DNA from: Epilithonimonas zeae
Lineage (GTDB): Bacteria > Bacteroidota > Bacteroidia > Flavobacteriales > Weeksellaceae
Length of the DNA: 64,000 bases
Assembly (NCBI RefSeq): GCF_023278365.1
Contig: NZ_CP075338.1
Location: forward strand, 2,108,001 to 2,172,000
Direction: 5' to 3'
Shown: positions 9,146 to 17,583 of the stretch, piece after piece
Layout: each line of letters opens with the position of its first letter
Position numbering within the stretch: the stretch's first letter is position 1
Position numbers and translations under genes: made by a program
The notes under the pieces: model-generated
The model's input: only the letters and a program-made list of their open reading frames with translations
Databases searched by the model: none
Told to the model about the DNA's origin: nothing

Positions 9146-12100
9146 ATGTACTTAGTTTTCGATACAGAAACCACCGGTTTACCCAAAAATTTCAATGCTC
9201 CGCTCTCAGATTCAGACAATTGGCCAAGGATGGTTCAGATTGCCTGGCAAATCCACGATGACAATGGAAACCTAATCGAAAACCAAGATTACATCATCAA
9301 ACCAGAAGGTTATGACATCCCTTTCAACGCGGCGAGAATCCATGGAATCACAACGAAAATTGCGAATGAAGAAGGTCGTGATTTGCAGGAGATTTTGGAA
9401 GAATTCTCTAAAGCTCTGGAAAATGTAAGAGTCGTTTCCGGACACAATGTAGAATTTGATTACAACATTGTTGGTGCAGAATTTTTCAGAAAAAACATCA
9501 AAGATAATCTTCAGGAAAAGCCAAAAGCCGACACAATGATTTTGGGAACAGATTATTGTAAACTGGAAGGCGGACGAGGCGGAAGATACAAATCTCCGAA
9601 GCTTGAAGAACTTTACGAAAAATTATACGGACACAAATTCGATGAAGCGCACAATGCGGCGGCCGATGTGAACGCGACTGCGCAGGTTTTCTTCGAAATG
9701 ATGAGAATTGGCGTGATTCCAACTGAGGTTTTGAAAATCAGTGAAGCTCAATTAAAAGAATTTCAAACGCTCAATCCAAATCCGATTAAACCTTTCGGAA
9801 TTGTTATAAGAAGACAAGTCGCAAGTTTCAACAACAAAAAGAAACAAGCCGACATTGCGAATATTGACGAAATTGATTTAGGAAACTATTTCAACTTTGA
9901 TAATCATACTGTTTTCTCAACTCTGACTGCTACAACGAGCATTAATGACCTTATCAAAAAGGCACAAGACGATAATTTCTCCGCTGTCGGCATTGTTGAT
10001 ATTGGAAATATGATGGGCGCTTTCAAATTTGTTACAGCAGTTGAAGGTGCTAATTCAGCAGTTTCAAAAAAGCATAAGGAATATTTAGCCAAAAAAGCTG
10101 AGGCTGAAGAAAAAGGTGAAGAATTCAATGAAGAAGAACCAGACTCCAGCCAACTGATTCCAATTGTGGGTTCAGAATTTTATATTTCGGACAGATACGA
10201 GCAAAAGCAATTTACCAAAGATGACCCGGACAGACGGACACAAGTTGTTTTGTTAGCCAAAGATTTCAATGGCTATAAAAATTTGGTTAAACTTTCCAGC
10301 ATCGGTTTCCAGAAAGGATTTTATTTCGGAGTTCCGAGAATCAGCCGAGAACTGATTGCGCAATACAAAGAAGGTTTGATTGCTTTAACATCAGGAATCA
10401 ATGGTGATATTCCAAGCACGATTTTGAATATCGGAGAACAGAAAGGGGAAGAATTATTTCAATGGTGGAAAGAGGAATTTGGAGAAGATTTTTATGTTCA
10501 AATCCAGAATCACAATCTGCCGGAAGAAGAACATTTGAATGAAGTTTTACTTCAATTCGCTGACAAGTATAATGTGAAAATCTTGGCTCAGAACGAAACA
10601 TATTACACCAATAAAAGTGATGCAAATATTCAGGATATTTTAGGTTGTATCAAAGACGGAGAAAAATTATCAACGCCTATCGGTAAAGGCTTTGGCAAGA
10701 GAAAAGGTTTAACTACAGATGAATATTACATCAAAAATTCGGAAGAACTAAAAGCTGCTTTTCTCGCTTACCCGGATGCTTTTGAAGCTTACGATGAGTT
10801 TTTAGCAAAATTCAAACCTTATACTTTGAAACGTGATGTATTGCTCCCTAAGTTTGATATTCCAGCAGAATTCGTTAATCCGGAAGATGACGTCGACGGA
10901 GGAAAACGAGGTGAGATGGCTTACTTGACTTATCTGACTTATGAAGGTGCAAACAGAAGATATAAAGAAACGGGAATCACTCCTGAAATTAAAGAACGTT
11001 TAGACTTCGAATTAGAAGTTATTGCCAACACAGGTTATCCGGGATATTTCTTGATTGTTCAGGATTTTTGTAATGAAGCAAGAAAGATGGGCGTGTGGGT
11101 TGGCCCTGGCCGTGGTTCGGCAGCAGGCTCAGCGGTGGCTTACTGTATCGGAATTACCAATGTCGACCCGATTAAATACGATTTACTTTTCGAGAGATTT
11201 TTGAATCCGGAAAGGGTTTCGATGCCCGATATTGATATAGATTTTGATGATGAAGGTCGTGATAAAATCATCAAATGGGTAGTTGAGAAATATGGGCAGG
11301 AGCAGGTTGCTCAGATTATCACATATTCAGTTTTAGGAGGAAAATCTGCGATTAAAGATGCGGGGCGAGTTCTGGATGTTTCGATTCCGGAAACCAATAT
11401 GATTGCGAAATTAATTCCTCCAAGCCCAGGAATGAACATCGCAAAAGCTTTAACAAAATATGATAAACTGAAGCCAGAAGACCAACAGCTGGTGGATGAG
11501 ATGAAAGCCATTCTCAGCGACCAAAACGACTCCAGATTTTCCGTTTTGGATAGCGCCAAAAAGATGGAAGGCTGCATCAGAAACACCGGAATCCACGCTT
11601 GTGGTGTAATCATTACGCCAGAGCCAGTGAGCAATCTGGTTCCTATTACGATTGCTGCGAAAGATGCAGAGATTTTGGTTTCTCAATTCGACAACTCAGT
11701 GGCAGAAGATGCAGGTCTTTTGAAAATGGATTTCTTAGGATTAAGAACTTTAACCATCATAAAAGATGCAGTAAAATTAGTTAAAGAACGTCACGGAATT
11801 GACATTGACCCAGATGAAATCCCACTTGACGATGCGAAAACTTATCAATTATTCAAAGACGGACGAACCATCGGGATTTTCCAATATGAAAGTCCAGGAA
11901 TGCAAAAATATATGCGCGAACTGAAACCAACAGTTTTCGCCGATTTGATTGCAATGAACGCTTTGTATCGTCCAGGCCCGATAAAATATATTCCGAATTT
12001 CATCAACAGAAAACACGGAACCGAAGAAATTATTTACGATTTACCGGAACTTGAAGAATATTTGGAAGAAACTTACGGAATTACGGTTTATCAGGAACAG

Positions 12101-13801
12101 GTAATGCTCCTGTCTCAGAAACTCGCCAATTTTACAAAAGGTGAAGCCGATACGTTGAGAAAAGCGATGGGTAAAAAGCAGATTGATGTACTGAATAAAA
12201 TGTATCCAAAATTCATAGAAGGTGGAAGAAAAAATAACCTGAATGAAGAACGATTGGAGAAAATCTGGAATGACTGGAAAGCCTTTGCAGAATACGCTTT
12301 CAACAAATCCCACTCCACTTGTTATGCCTGGATCGCTTACCAAACAGCCTATTTGAAAGCTAATTATCCCGCTGAATATATGGCAAGTGTAATGAGTAAC
12401 AACATCAACAATACAGCTTCTATCACAATGTTTATGGAAGATTGCAAGGCTATTGGTGTAGATGTTTTGGGACCAGACGTGAATGAATCTCAGTACAAAT
12501 TTTCTGTAAATGAAAAAGGTCAAATTCGATTTGGTCTCGGTGCAATCAAAGGAATTGGCGAAGGTCCAAGTGAAGCGATTACCAAAACGAGAGAAGGTGG
12601 CCGTTATAAAAATATTTATGATTTTTTTGAGAGAATTCCGTCATCACAGGTCAATAAGAGAGTTGGGGAAAGTTTAATTATTGCTGGTGCTTTTGACGAA
12701 TTGGATTCTTATCATCGTGGTCAATATTTTGACATCGACCCAGCCGGAAGAACTAATATCGAAAGATTGATCCGCTATGGACAAAGTTTCCAGGATAGTA
12801 AAAATGAAATGGAAAATTCTTTGTTTGCAGATTTTGCGGAGGAAGTTCAAATTGAACAACCTAAACTTTTGCCCTGTGCGGAATGGCCAAATATGCATAA
12901 ACTCAATAGAGAAAAAGAGATTATCGGTTTCTATCTTTCTGCACATCCTTTGGATGAGTTCAAATATCAATTCCAATTTATGCAAGGTGTTCTTTCCAAA
13001 AAAGCAGTTTTGGAAGAGAAAAAGGAAGAAATCGTTTTGGAAGAAGTGATTCCGATTCTTGAAAAAGATGACAGTCCTATTGAGGATGAAGTTCCGGACA
13101 TTGTTGTTTCTGATGATGGTGGTTTAGAGGATGAAATCATTGAAGAAATCACTGTAAAAGCTGAGCCAAAAGGAAATTTCAATTTCTTGAATCTGGATGA
13201 AGTAGAAGCTTTTAAAGATTTGGCTTTCCCTCCAAAAACGGCGGAGTTGTTTGAGGAAAAGAAAAGCTGGAAAGACAAAATGAATGAAAAAGACAACACC
13301 AAAGAATATACAGTTGCCGGACTAATCACAGAATATCGTGTGGCAGACGGTTTCCGGAGTGGCGAAAAAGTAGCTTTCGTAATGTTGGAAGATTACACTG
13401 GCTCCTACTCTTTCCGATTAGGCGACCGAGATTATATGAAACTGAAAGATAAATTGGAGGTTCAGCGATTCGTGATTATGAAAATCAAATATTCTCAAGG
13501 AAAAGATGGTCGTGTTTTCGTGAATGTGAATGAAGTTCTGGAATTGAAAGAAGCTTTTGAAAAATTTGCTAAAAGTTTGTCTGTTGTAGTTCCATTGGAT
13601 TCATTACGACAATCTGACATTGAGTTTTTCAGAGAAAATATCATTCAAAATCAAGGCGAGCAAAAGCTTAATTTCTTTATCAAAAATCCGGAAGACGAAT
13701 CTGTATTAGAAGTTGTTTCTATGCAGCACAAGATTAATATTAATGAAAATCTATTGGAAGTAATTCATCAAATTAATAATTATGAAGTTTTTTTGAATTA
13801 A
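9146..13801 (+). CDS. dnaE: DNA polymerase III alpha subunit with fused N-terminal 3'-5' exonuclease
   Basis: Replicative polymerase of 1551 aa. Residues 1-190 are a DnaQ-like DEDDh exonuclease with all catalytic residues: Asp6/Glu8 (FDTETTG), Asp105 (HNVEFDYN), His169 and Asp174 (EAHNAAADVNA). A PHP domain follows from about residue 248, but its metal-binding HxH and DHGN motifs are degraded (FDNHTVFST, VDIGNM). The polymerase core has GPGRGSAAGS and the catalytic PDIDIDFDDEGR. The C-terminal part carries a long acidic linker (about 1290-1370), then an OB-fold region. The ATG at 9146 gives the exonuclease motif at once. Proofreading is probably done in cis by the fused domain instead of by PHP. 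Confidence 0.95.
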   Translation: MYLVFDTETTGLPKNFNAPLSDSDNWPRMVQIAWQIHDDNGNLIENQDYIIKPEGYDIPFNAARIHGITTKIANEEGRDLQEILEEFSKALENVRVVSGHNVEFDYNIVGAEFFRKNIKDNLQEKPKADTMILGTDYCKLEGGRGGRYKSPKLEELYEKLYGHKFDEAHNAAADVNATAQVFFEMMRIGVIPTEVLKISEAQLKEFQTLNPNPIKPFGIVIRRQVASFNNKKKQADIANIDEIDLGNYFNFDNHTVFSTLTATTSINDLIKKAQDDNFSAVGIVDIGNMMGAFKFVTAVEGANSAVSKKHKEYLAKKAEAEEKGEEFNEEEPDSSQLIPIVGSEFYISDRYEQKQFTKDDPDRRTQVVLLAKDFNGYKNLVKLSSIGFQKGFYFGVPRISRELIAQYKEGLIALTSGINGDIPSTILNIGEQKGEELFQWWKEEFGEDFYVQIQNHNLPEEEHLNEVLLQFADKYNVKILAQNETYYTNKSDANIQDILGCIKDGEKLSTPIGKGFGKRKGLTTDEYYIKNSEELKAAFLAYPDAFEAYDEFLAKFKPYTLKRDVLLPKFDIPAEFVNPEDDVDGGKRGEMAYLTYLTYEGANRRYKETGITPEIKERLDFELEVIANTGYPGYFLIVQDFCNEARKMGVWVGPGRGSAAGSAVAYCIGITNVDPIKYDLLFERFLNPERVSMPDIDIDFDDEGRDKIIKWVVEKYGQEQVAQIITYSVLGGKSAIKDAGRVLDVSIPETNMIAKLIPPSPGMNIAKALTKYDKLKPEDQQLVDEMKAILSDQNDSRFSVLDSAKKMEGCIRNTGIHACGVIITPEPVSNLVPITIAAKDAEILVSQFDNSVAEDAGLLKMDFLGLRTLTIIKDAVKLVKERHGIDIDPDEIPLDDAKTYQLFKDGRTIGIFQYESPGMQKYMRELKPTVFADLIAMNALYRPGPIKYIPNFINRKHGTEEIIYDLPELEEYLEETYGITVYQEQVMLLSQKLANFTKGEADTLRKAMGKKQIDVLNKMYPKFIEGGRKNNLNEERLEKIWNDWKAFAEYAFNKSHSTCYAWIAYQTAYLKANYPAEYMASVMSNNINNTASITMFMEDCKAIGVDVLGPDVNESQYKFSVNEKGQIRFGLGAIKGIGEGPSEAITKTREGGRYKNIYDFFERIPSSQVNKRVGESLIIAGAFDELDSYHRGQYFDIDPAGRTNIERLIRYGQSFQDSKNEMENSLFADFAEEVQIEQPKLLPCAEWPNMHKLNREKEIIGFYLSAHPLDEFKYQFQFMQGVLSKKAVLEEKKEEIVLEEVIPILEKDDSPIEDEVPDIVVSDDGGLEDEIIEEITVKAEPKGNFNFLNLDEVEAFKDLAFPPKTAELFEEKKSWKDKMNEKDNTKEYTVAGLITEYRVADGFRSGEKVAFVMLEDYTGSYSFRLGDRDYMKLKDKLEVQRFVIMKIKYSQGKDGRVFVNVNEVLELKEAFEKFAKSLSVVVPLDSLRQSDIEFFRENIIQNQGEQKLNFFIKNPEDESVLEVVSMQHKININENLLEVIHQINNYEVFLN

Positions 13802-14017
13802 CTAAAAATACAATTTAATAAAATAATTTTCCTAATTCAACAACAACTATATCAAATCTTAAACAATACAAATAAAAAATTTTTTTTATTTGTAAATTCA
13901 AAACAAAATAAAACATAGTTACACAAATCATCTAATCTGCAAATATTTAATAAAAAAAAATATTCTTTCATATCATATAATTACTATATTTGACTGAATT
14001 TTAAAAATTATATAATT
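13802..14017. other. AT-rich spacer with possible promoter of the first GEVED protein gene
   Basis: No gene seen in this 216-base spacer, which is extremely AT-rich. A TATATTTG box at 13985-13992 matches the Bacteroidetes -7 consensus 25 bases before the next ATG; the -33 region has TTC instead of TTG at the expected place. Confidence 0.4.
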
Positions 14018-15604
14018 ATGAAGAAATTTCTACTTTCATGCTCGATGATATTGGGCATTGGGGCTAATGCCCAATTTGTACAAAATTTCGACGCAGGCAC
14101 TACAACTCCTTCTGGTTGGACAGTAATCAACGGTGGGGATGCAAATGGGTTTGCATTTGGAACAGTACCAACTAGCGGAACAGTGACAGCGGCACAAAGC
14201 GGAGCAAACGTCGCTCGTATTGCTTATGGAGCAACAGCTCATGACGATTATTTAGTAACTCCGGCAATCGCTGTACAGGCTGGTGTTAATGACCGATTAT
14301 CTTTTTATGTTGCTAGCTTCAGTAGCTCTTTTACTGAAAACTACAACGTAATGTTATCGACTACTACAGCGACTGCAGCAGCATTCACTACAACATTAAA
14401 AGCAACATCAAAAGCACCAGCGGCTTGGACTAAAGTAACACTAGACCTAACACCATATGTTGGACAGACTGTTTATGTAGGATTTCATGCTGTAGATACG
14501 GATCAATGGTATCTAATGTTTGACACTATTGTTAATGATACAACTCCAACAACAGTTCCAGGTTGTACTACAGCTACAAGTCCAGCAAATGGAGCTACTA
14601 ATGTAACTGTAAGACCTTCTTTCACTTGGTCAGATGCTACTGGCGCTTCTGGATATAAATTATATCTAGGAACATCACCTGGTACATATAATGCAATTAA
14701 CGGAGTAGCAGCTTCATCTGGAGCTACAATTAATAACAATCCTCCATTAGCAGCTAACACAACATATTATTTGAAAATCGTTGCAACTAATGATATTGGA
14801 GATGCTACAGGCTGTACAGAAACATCTTTCACAACAGGACCAAATCCGTTTGCTCCTTATTGTGGTCCATTCACATCAACAGCACCAACTCAAATTACTC
14901 CAATCAAGTCAGTAAATTTTGCAGGATCAACAAATACTTCTGACGCAGCTGCAACAACTTTTGGTTCTTACGCAACAGAGGAAAGTTTTACAAATGTAGT
15001 ATTTAGTGTTGCTAATAATGTTACTTCTTTACCATTAACTGTTCAAGGAATTGGAATTGCTAATAATGGATGGGCAATGTCAGCATTTATTGACTGGAAT
15101 AATGATGGAGATTTTGATGATGCTGGAGAATCTTATTTTAATACAACAGCAACAATGCTAAGAACAACAACTGTTACAAACGGCATAGCTACATTAACAG
15201 GAAATATTACTATCCCAACTGGTACAGTTCTTGGCAATAAGAGAATGAGAGTGAAATATAACTTCTCAGGCACCACAATCAACTCACCATTAACAACAGC
15301 TTGTACTGATTTAACTAATGGCCAAGTTGAAGATTACACTTTAGAATATAAAGCTTTCCTAGGAGTATCTGACATAAGCAAAAAAGATATCTCTGTTTAC
15401 CCTAACCCATTCACAGATGTTCTTAACATCTCTGATGTAAAAGGTGTTAAATCAGTTTCTGTAAATGATATCTCTGGTAGAGAAGTTAAATCTCTTGCTC
15501 CAGCAGCAGAACTTAACCTTTCTAGCTTAAAAACAGGTCTTTACATCGTAAACCTTAAGATGGAAGACGGAAGCGTTAAAACTTTCAAAGCCATCAAAAA
15601 ATAA
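14018..15604 (+). CDS. secreted GEVED/choice-of-anchor-J protein with T9SS type A sorting domain
   Basis: A 528-residue surface or secreted protein. Signal peptide MKKFLLSCSMILGIGANAQ. Residues ~20-175 form a cleaved-adhesin/choice-of-anchor-J-like jelly roll (FVQNFDAGTTTPSGWTVING). A fibronectin-type-III-like domain follows (~185-280), then a GEVED domain (~285-450) with the diagnostic SAFIDWNNDGDFDDAGE and GQVEDYTLEY. The last ~70 residues are a T9SS type A sorting domain (SVYPNPFTDVLNIS ... GLYIVNLKMEDGS). Composition is Thr/Ala-rich. The next gene is a paralogue in tandem. Probably an adhesin-like surface protein; ligand unknown. Confidence 0.82.
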   Translation: MKKFLLSCSMILGIGANAQFVQNFDAGTTTPSGWTVINGGDANGFAFGTVPTSGTVTAAQSGANVARIAYGATAHDDYLVTPAIAVQAGVNDRLSFYVASFSSSFTENYNVMLSTTTATAAAFTTTLKATSKAPAAWTKVTLDLTPYVGQTVYVGFHAVDTDQWYLMFDTIVNDTTPTTVPGCTTATSPANGATNVTVRPSFTWSDATGASGYKLYLGTSPGTYNAINGVAASSGATINNNPPLAANTTYYLKIVATNDIGDATGCTETSFTTGPNPFAPYCGPFTSTAPTQITPIKSVNFAGSTNTSDAAATTFGSYATEESFTNVVFSVANNVTSLPLTVQGIGIANNGWAMSAFIDWNNDGDFDDAGESYFNTTATMLRTTTVTNGIATLTGNITIPTGTVLGNKRMRVKYNFSGTTINSPLTTACTDLTNGQVEDYTLEYKAFLGVSDISKKDISVYPNPFTDVLNISDVKGVKSVSVNDISGREVKSLAPAAELNLSSLKTGLYIVNLKMEDGSVKTFKAIKK

Positions 15605-15626
15605 TTTAAACTTAATAAATATCTAG

Positions 15627-15652
15627 CCACCTCTTTTTGAGGTGGTTTTTTT
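15627..15652 (+). terminator. rho-independent terminator
   Basis: CCACCTC/GAGGTGG stem with a T5 loop followed by seven T residues, 22 bases after the stop of the first GEVED protein gene. It indicates that the two tandem paralogues are separately transcribed. Confidence 0.88.
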
Positions 15653-15712
15653 ATTTAATAACTTAAATTAACTTTAAGTGTTAATATACTTCTTCAGATT
15701 AAAAAAAAATTC

Positions 15713-15720
15713 TATATTCG
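15713..15720 (+). promoter_or_regulatory. possible -7 box of the second GEVED protein gene
   Basis: TATATTCG, one mismatch from TAnnTTTG, 27 bases upstream of the ATG. It lies between the upstream terminator and the gene, so a promoter is expected here. Confidence 0.35.
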
Positions 15721-15747
15721 TATCAGTTTAAATAAATTTATAGCATT

Positions 15748-17349
15748 ATGAAAAAAATTCTATTTTCTTGCCTTTTAGCACTCGGTGTTTGTGCTAATGC
15801 ACAAATTAACCATATTGGTGACTTTGAAGCTGATACTAACATTGGTCAGTATGGTCAGTTTGGAACAGGTACAATTACTGCAGCAGCAGCTTGTGGCGGA
15901 AGCTTGGGAGGGCAATTAGCAATTGCTTCTACAACATCACAAACTGGGTGGATGGTACAGTTACTTACATTAGAAGACGAAGGACAAGTAAACAATGGTC
16001 AAAAAGTTAATGTAAGTATTAACTATAAAAAAGCAGCAACCGTTGCAGGGACATTATATATCTCCTACATGATTTATGATGAAGTAGAAGACACTTGGAG
16101 CATTGTTAATGTTAGTTCTGGTACAGCTTTAACAACTGCCGCTATAACAACTTGTCAAACTCTTACTGCCACTATCCCTGCAGGAGCTTTACAACCAGGT
16201 AAAGTTTATGGCATAGGTGCTTGGTTCGTAAAAACTACAGGTAATGCGGGTGGTAACATTTATGTAGATAACATTTCTATCGCACAAGAAACTGTTACAA
16301 CAGTACCTTCATGCACAACTTTTGTTGGACTTAATAACGGTTCTGTGGTTTCTGCAGGAAATTATGCCCTTACTTGGAATGCAGCTGCCAATGCTGTTAA
16401 TTATAAAGTAACCGTAGGAACTACTCCTGGCGGCTCCGATGTTTTTAATGGAACAGCAGAAGGAACAACAAGCAATATCGTGTTAACTCCTAATACAACT
16501 TATTATACTAAAGTTACTCCTAGCAATTTGAACGGAGACGCAACAGGATGTCAGGAAATTACATTCAGTACAAACTCTTCTGTAGCACATTGCGGACCAT
16601 TAACTTCTAGTGCTCCAGCAGCTATTGCACCAATTAAGTCTGTAACTTTTGCCGGTGTTACTAATACATCTGATCCGACAGCAACAGGTATTGGTTCTTA
16701 TCCTGTACACCAAGACTTCACTACTGTAGAATTCCCAGTTTTAAACAATGTAGCTACTGTTCCTGTAACAATACTAGGAGGTACTAATGGAAATGCAGCA
16801 AATGGATGGGCAGCATCTGTATTTATTGATTGGAATAACGATGGAGATTTTGATGATGCTGGAGAAGCATATTTTAATACTTTCGCTTCAAAACTTTACG
16901 CAGGAGGCGTTACATCTAATCCTGTGACATTAACAGGAAACATCACAATTCCTGCGGGAACTAGCTTAGGAAAGAAATTTATGAGAATCAAGTATAATTT
17001 CCAATCTCCGAATGCAACTACTTTGAATACACCATTACAAACAGGTTGTTCTAATATGATCAATGGTCAGGTAGAAGATTACACTATTGATTATAAGGAA
17101 TTTATGGCCGTTTCTGATGTAAATAAAAAAGGAGTTTCTGTTTACCCTAACCCATTCACAGATGTTCTTAATATCTCTGATGTAAAAGGTGTTAAATCAG
17201 TTTCTGTAAATGACATCTCTGGTAGAGAAGTTAAAACTCTTGCTCCAGCAGCAGAACTTAATCTTTCTAGCTTAAAAACAGGTCTTTACATCGTAAACCT
17301 TAAGATGGAAGATGGAAGCGTTAAAACTTTCAAAGCTATCAAAAAATAA
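15748..17349 (+). CDS. secreted GEVED protein with T9SS type A sorting domain (tandem paralogue)
   Basis: A 533-residue exported protein with the same plan as its upstream neighbour. Signal peptide MKKILFSCLLALGVCANAQ, an N-terminal beta-rich domain unlike that of the neighbour (~20-180), an FN3-like domain (~185-275), a GEVED domain with SVFIDWNNDGDFDDAGE and GQVEDYTIDY, and a T9SS type A sorting domain. The sorting domain is almost identical to the neighbour's at DNA level (17137-17349 against 15392-15604), whereas the rest has diverged. The gene has its own terminator. Likely surface protein; function unknown. Confidence 0.82.
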   Translation: MKKILFSCLLALGVCANAQINHIGDFEADTNIGQYGQFGTGTITAAAACGGSLGGQLAIASTTSQTGWMVQLLTLEDEGQVNNGQKVNVSINYKKAATVAGTLYISYMIYDEVEDTWSIVNVSSGTALTTAAITTCQTLTATIPAGALQPGKVYGIGAWFVKTTGNAGGNIYVDNISIAQETVTTVPSCTTFVGLNNGSVVSAGNYALTWNAAANAVNYKVTVGTTPGGSDVFNGTAEGTTSNIVLTPNTTYYTKVTPSNLNGDATGCQEITFSTNSSVAHCGPLTSSAPAAIAPIKSVTFAGVTNTSDPTATGIGSYPVHQDFTTVEFPVLNNVATVPVTILGGTNGNAANGWAASVFIDWNNDGDFDDAGEAYFNTFASKLYAGGVTSNPVTLTGNITIPAGTSLGKKFMRIKYNFQSPNATTLNTPLQTGCSNMINGQVEDYTIDYKEFMAVSDVNKKGVSVYPNPFTDVLNISDVKGVKSVSVNDISGREVKTLAPAAELNLSSLKTGLYIVNLKMEDGSVKTFKAIKK

Positions 17350-17372
17350 TTCTTAGAATTATAAATAATTTT

Positions 17373-17404
17373 AATCCCATCTCTTAACGAGATGGGATTT
17401 TTAT
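17373..17404 (+). terminator. rho-independent terminator
   Basis: AATCCCATCTC/GAGATGGGATT stem with a five-base loop and a following T-rich run, 24 bases after the second GEVED gene. Confidence 0.88.
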
Positions 17405-17530
17405 TTACTAACAAAAGCAAACTTGCTCTTTTAAGGGCAATGCTTACTCTATTTAATAACAAATTATCCTTTTTTATATCAAGCTTTGAAACAAAACATG
17501 ATTTTTTAAAATATATAGAAATTTGATGAT

Positions 17531-17566
17531 AAAAAATACCCTGCGAAAATCACAGGGTATTTTTTT
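17531..17566 (-). terminator. terminator of the M13 peptidase gene
   Basis: AAAAAATACCCTG/CAGGGTATTTTTT inverted repeat just beyond the stop of the minus-strand peptidase gene, with T runs on both strands, so it may also work in the other direction. Confidence 0.85.
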
Positions 17567-17583
17567 ATTTATAAGAACTTGTA

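Noticed and set aside
12041-12523. 160-codon minus-strand ORF inside dnaE
   Set aside because: Antisense shadow of dnaE; Phe/His/Ile-rich and without family motifs.
13986-14017. Riboswitch or attenuator before the GEVED gene
   Set aside because: Only AT-rich sequence, with no stable stem.
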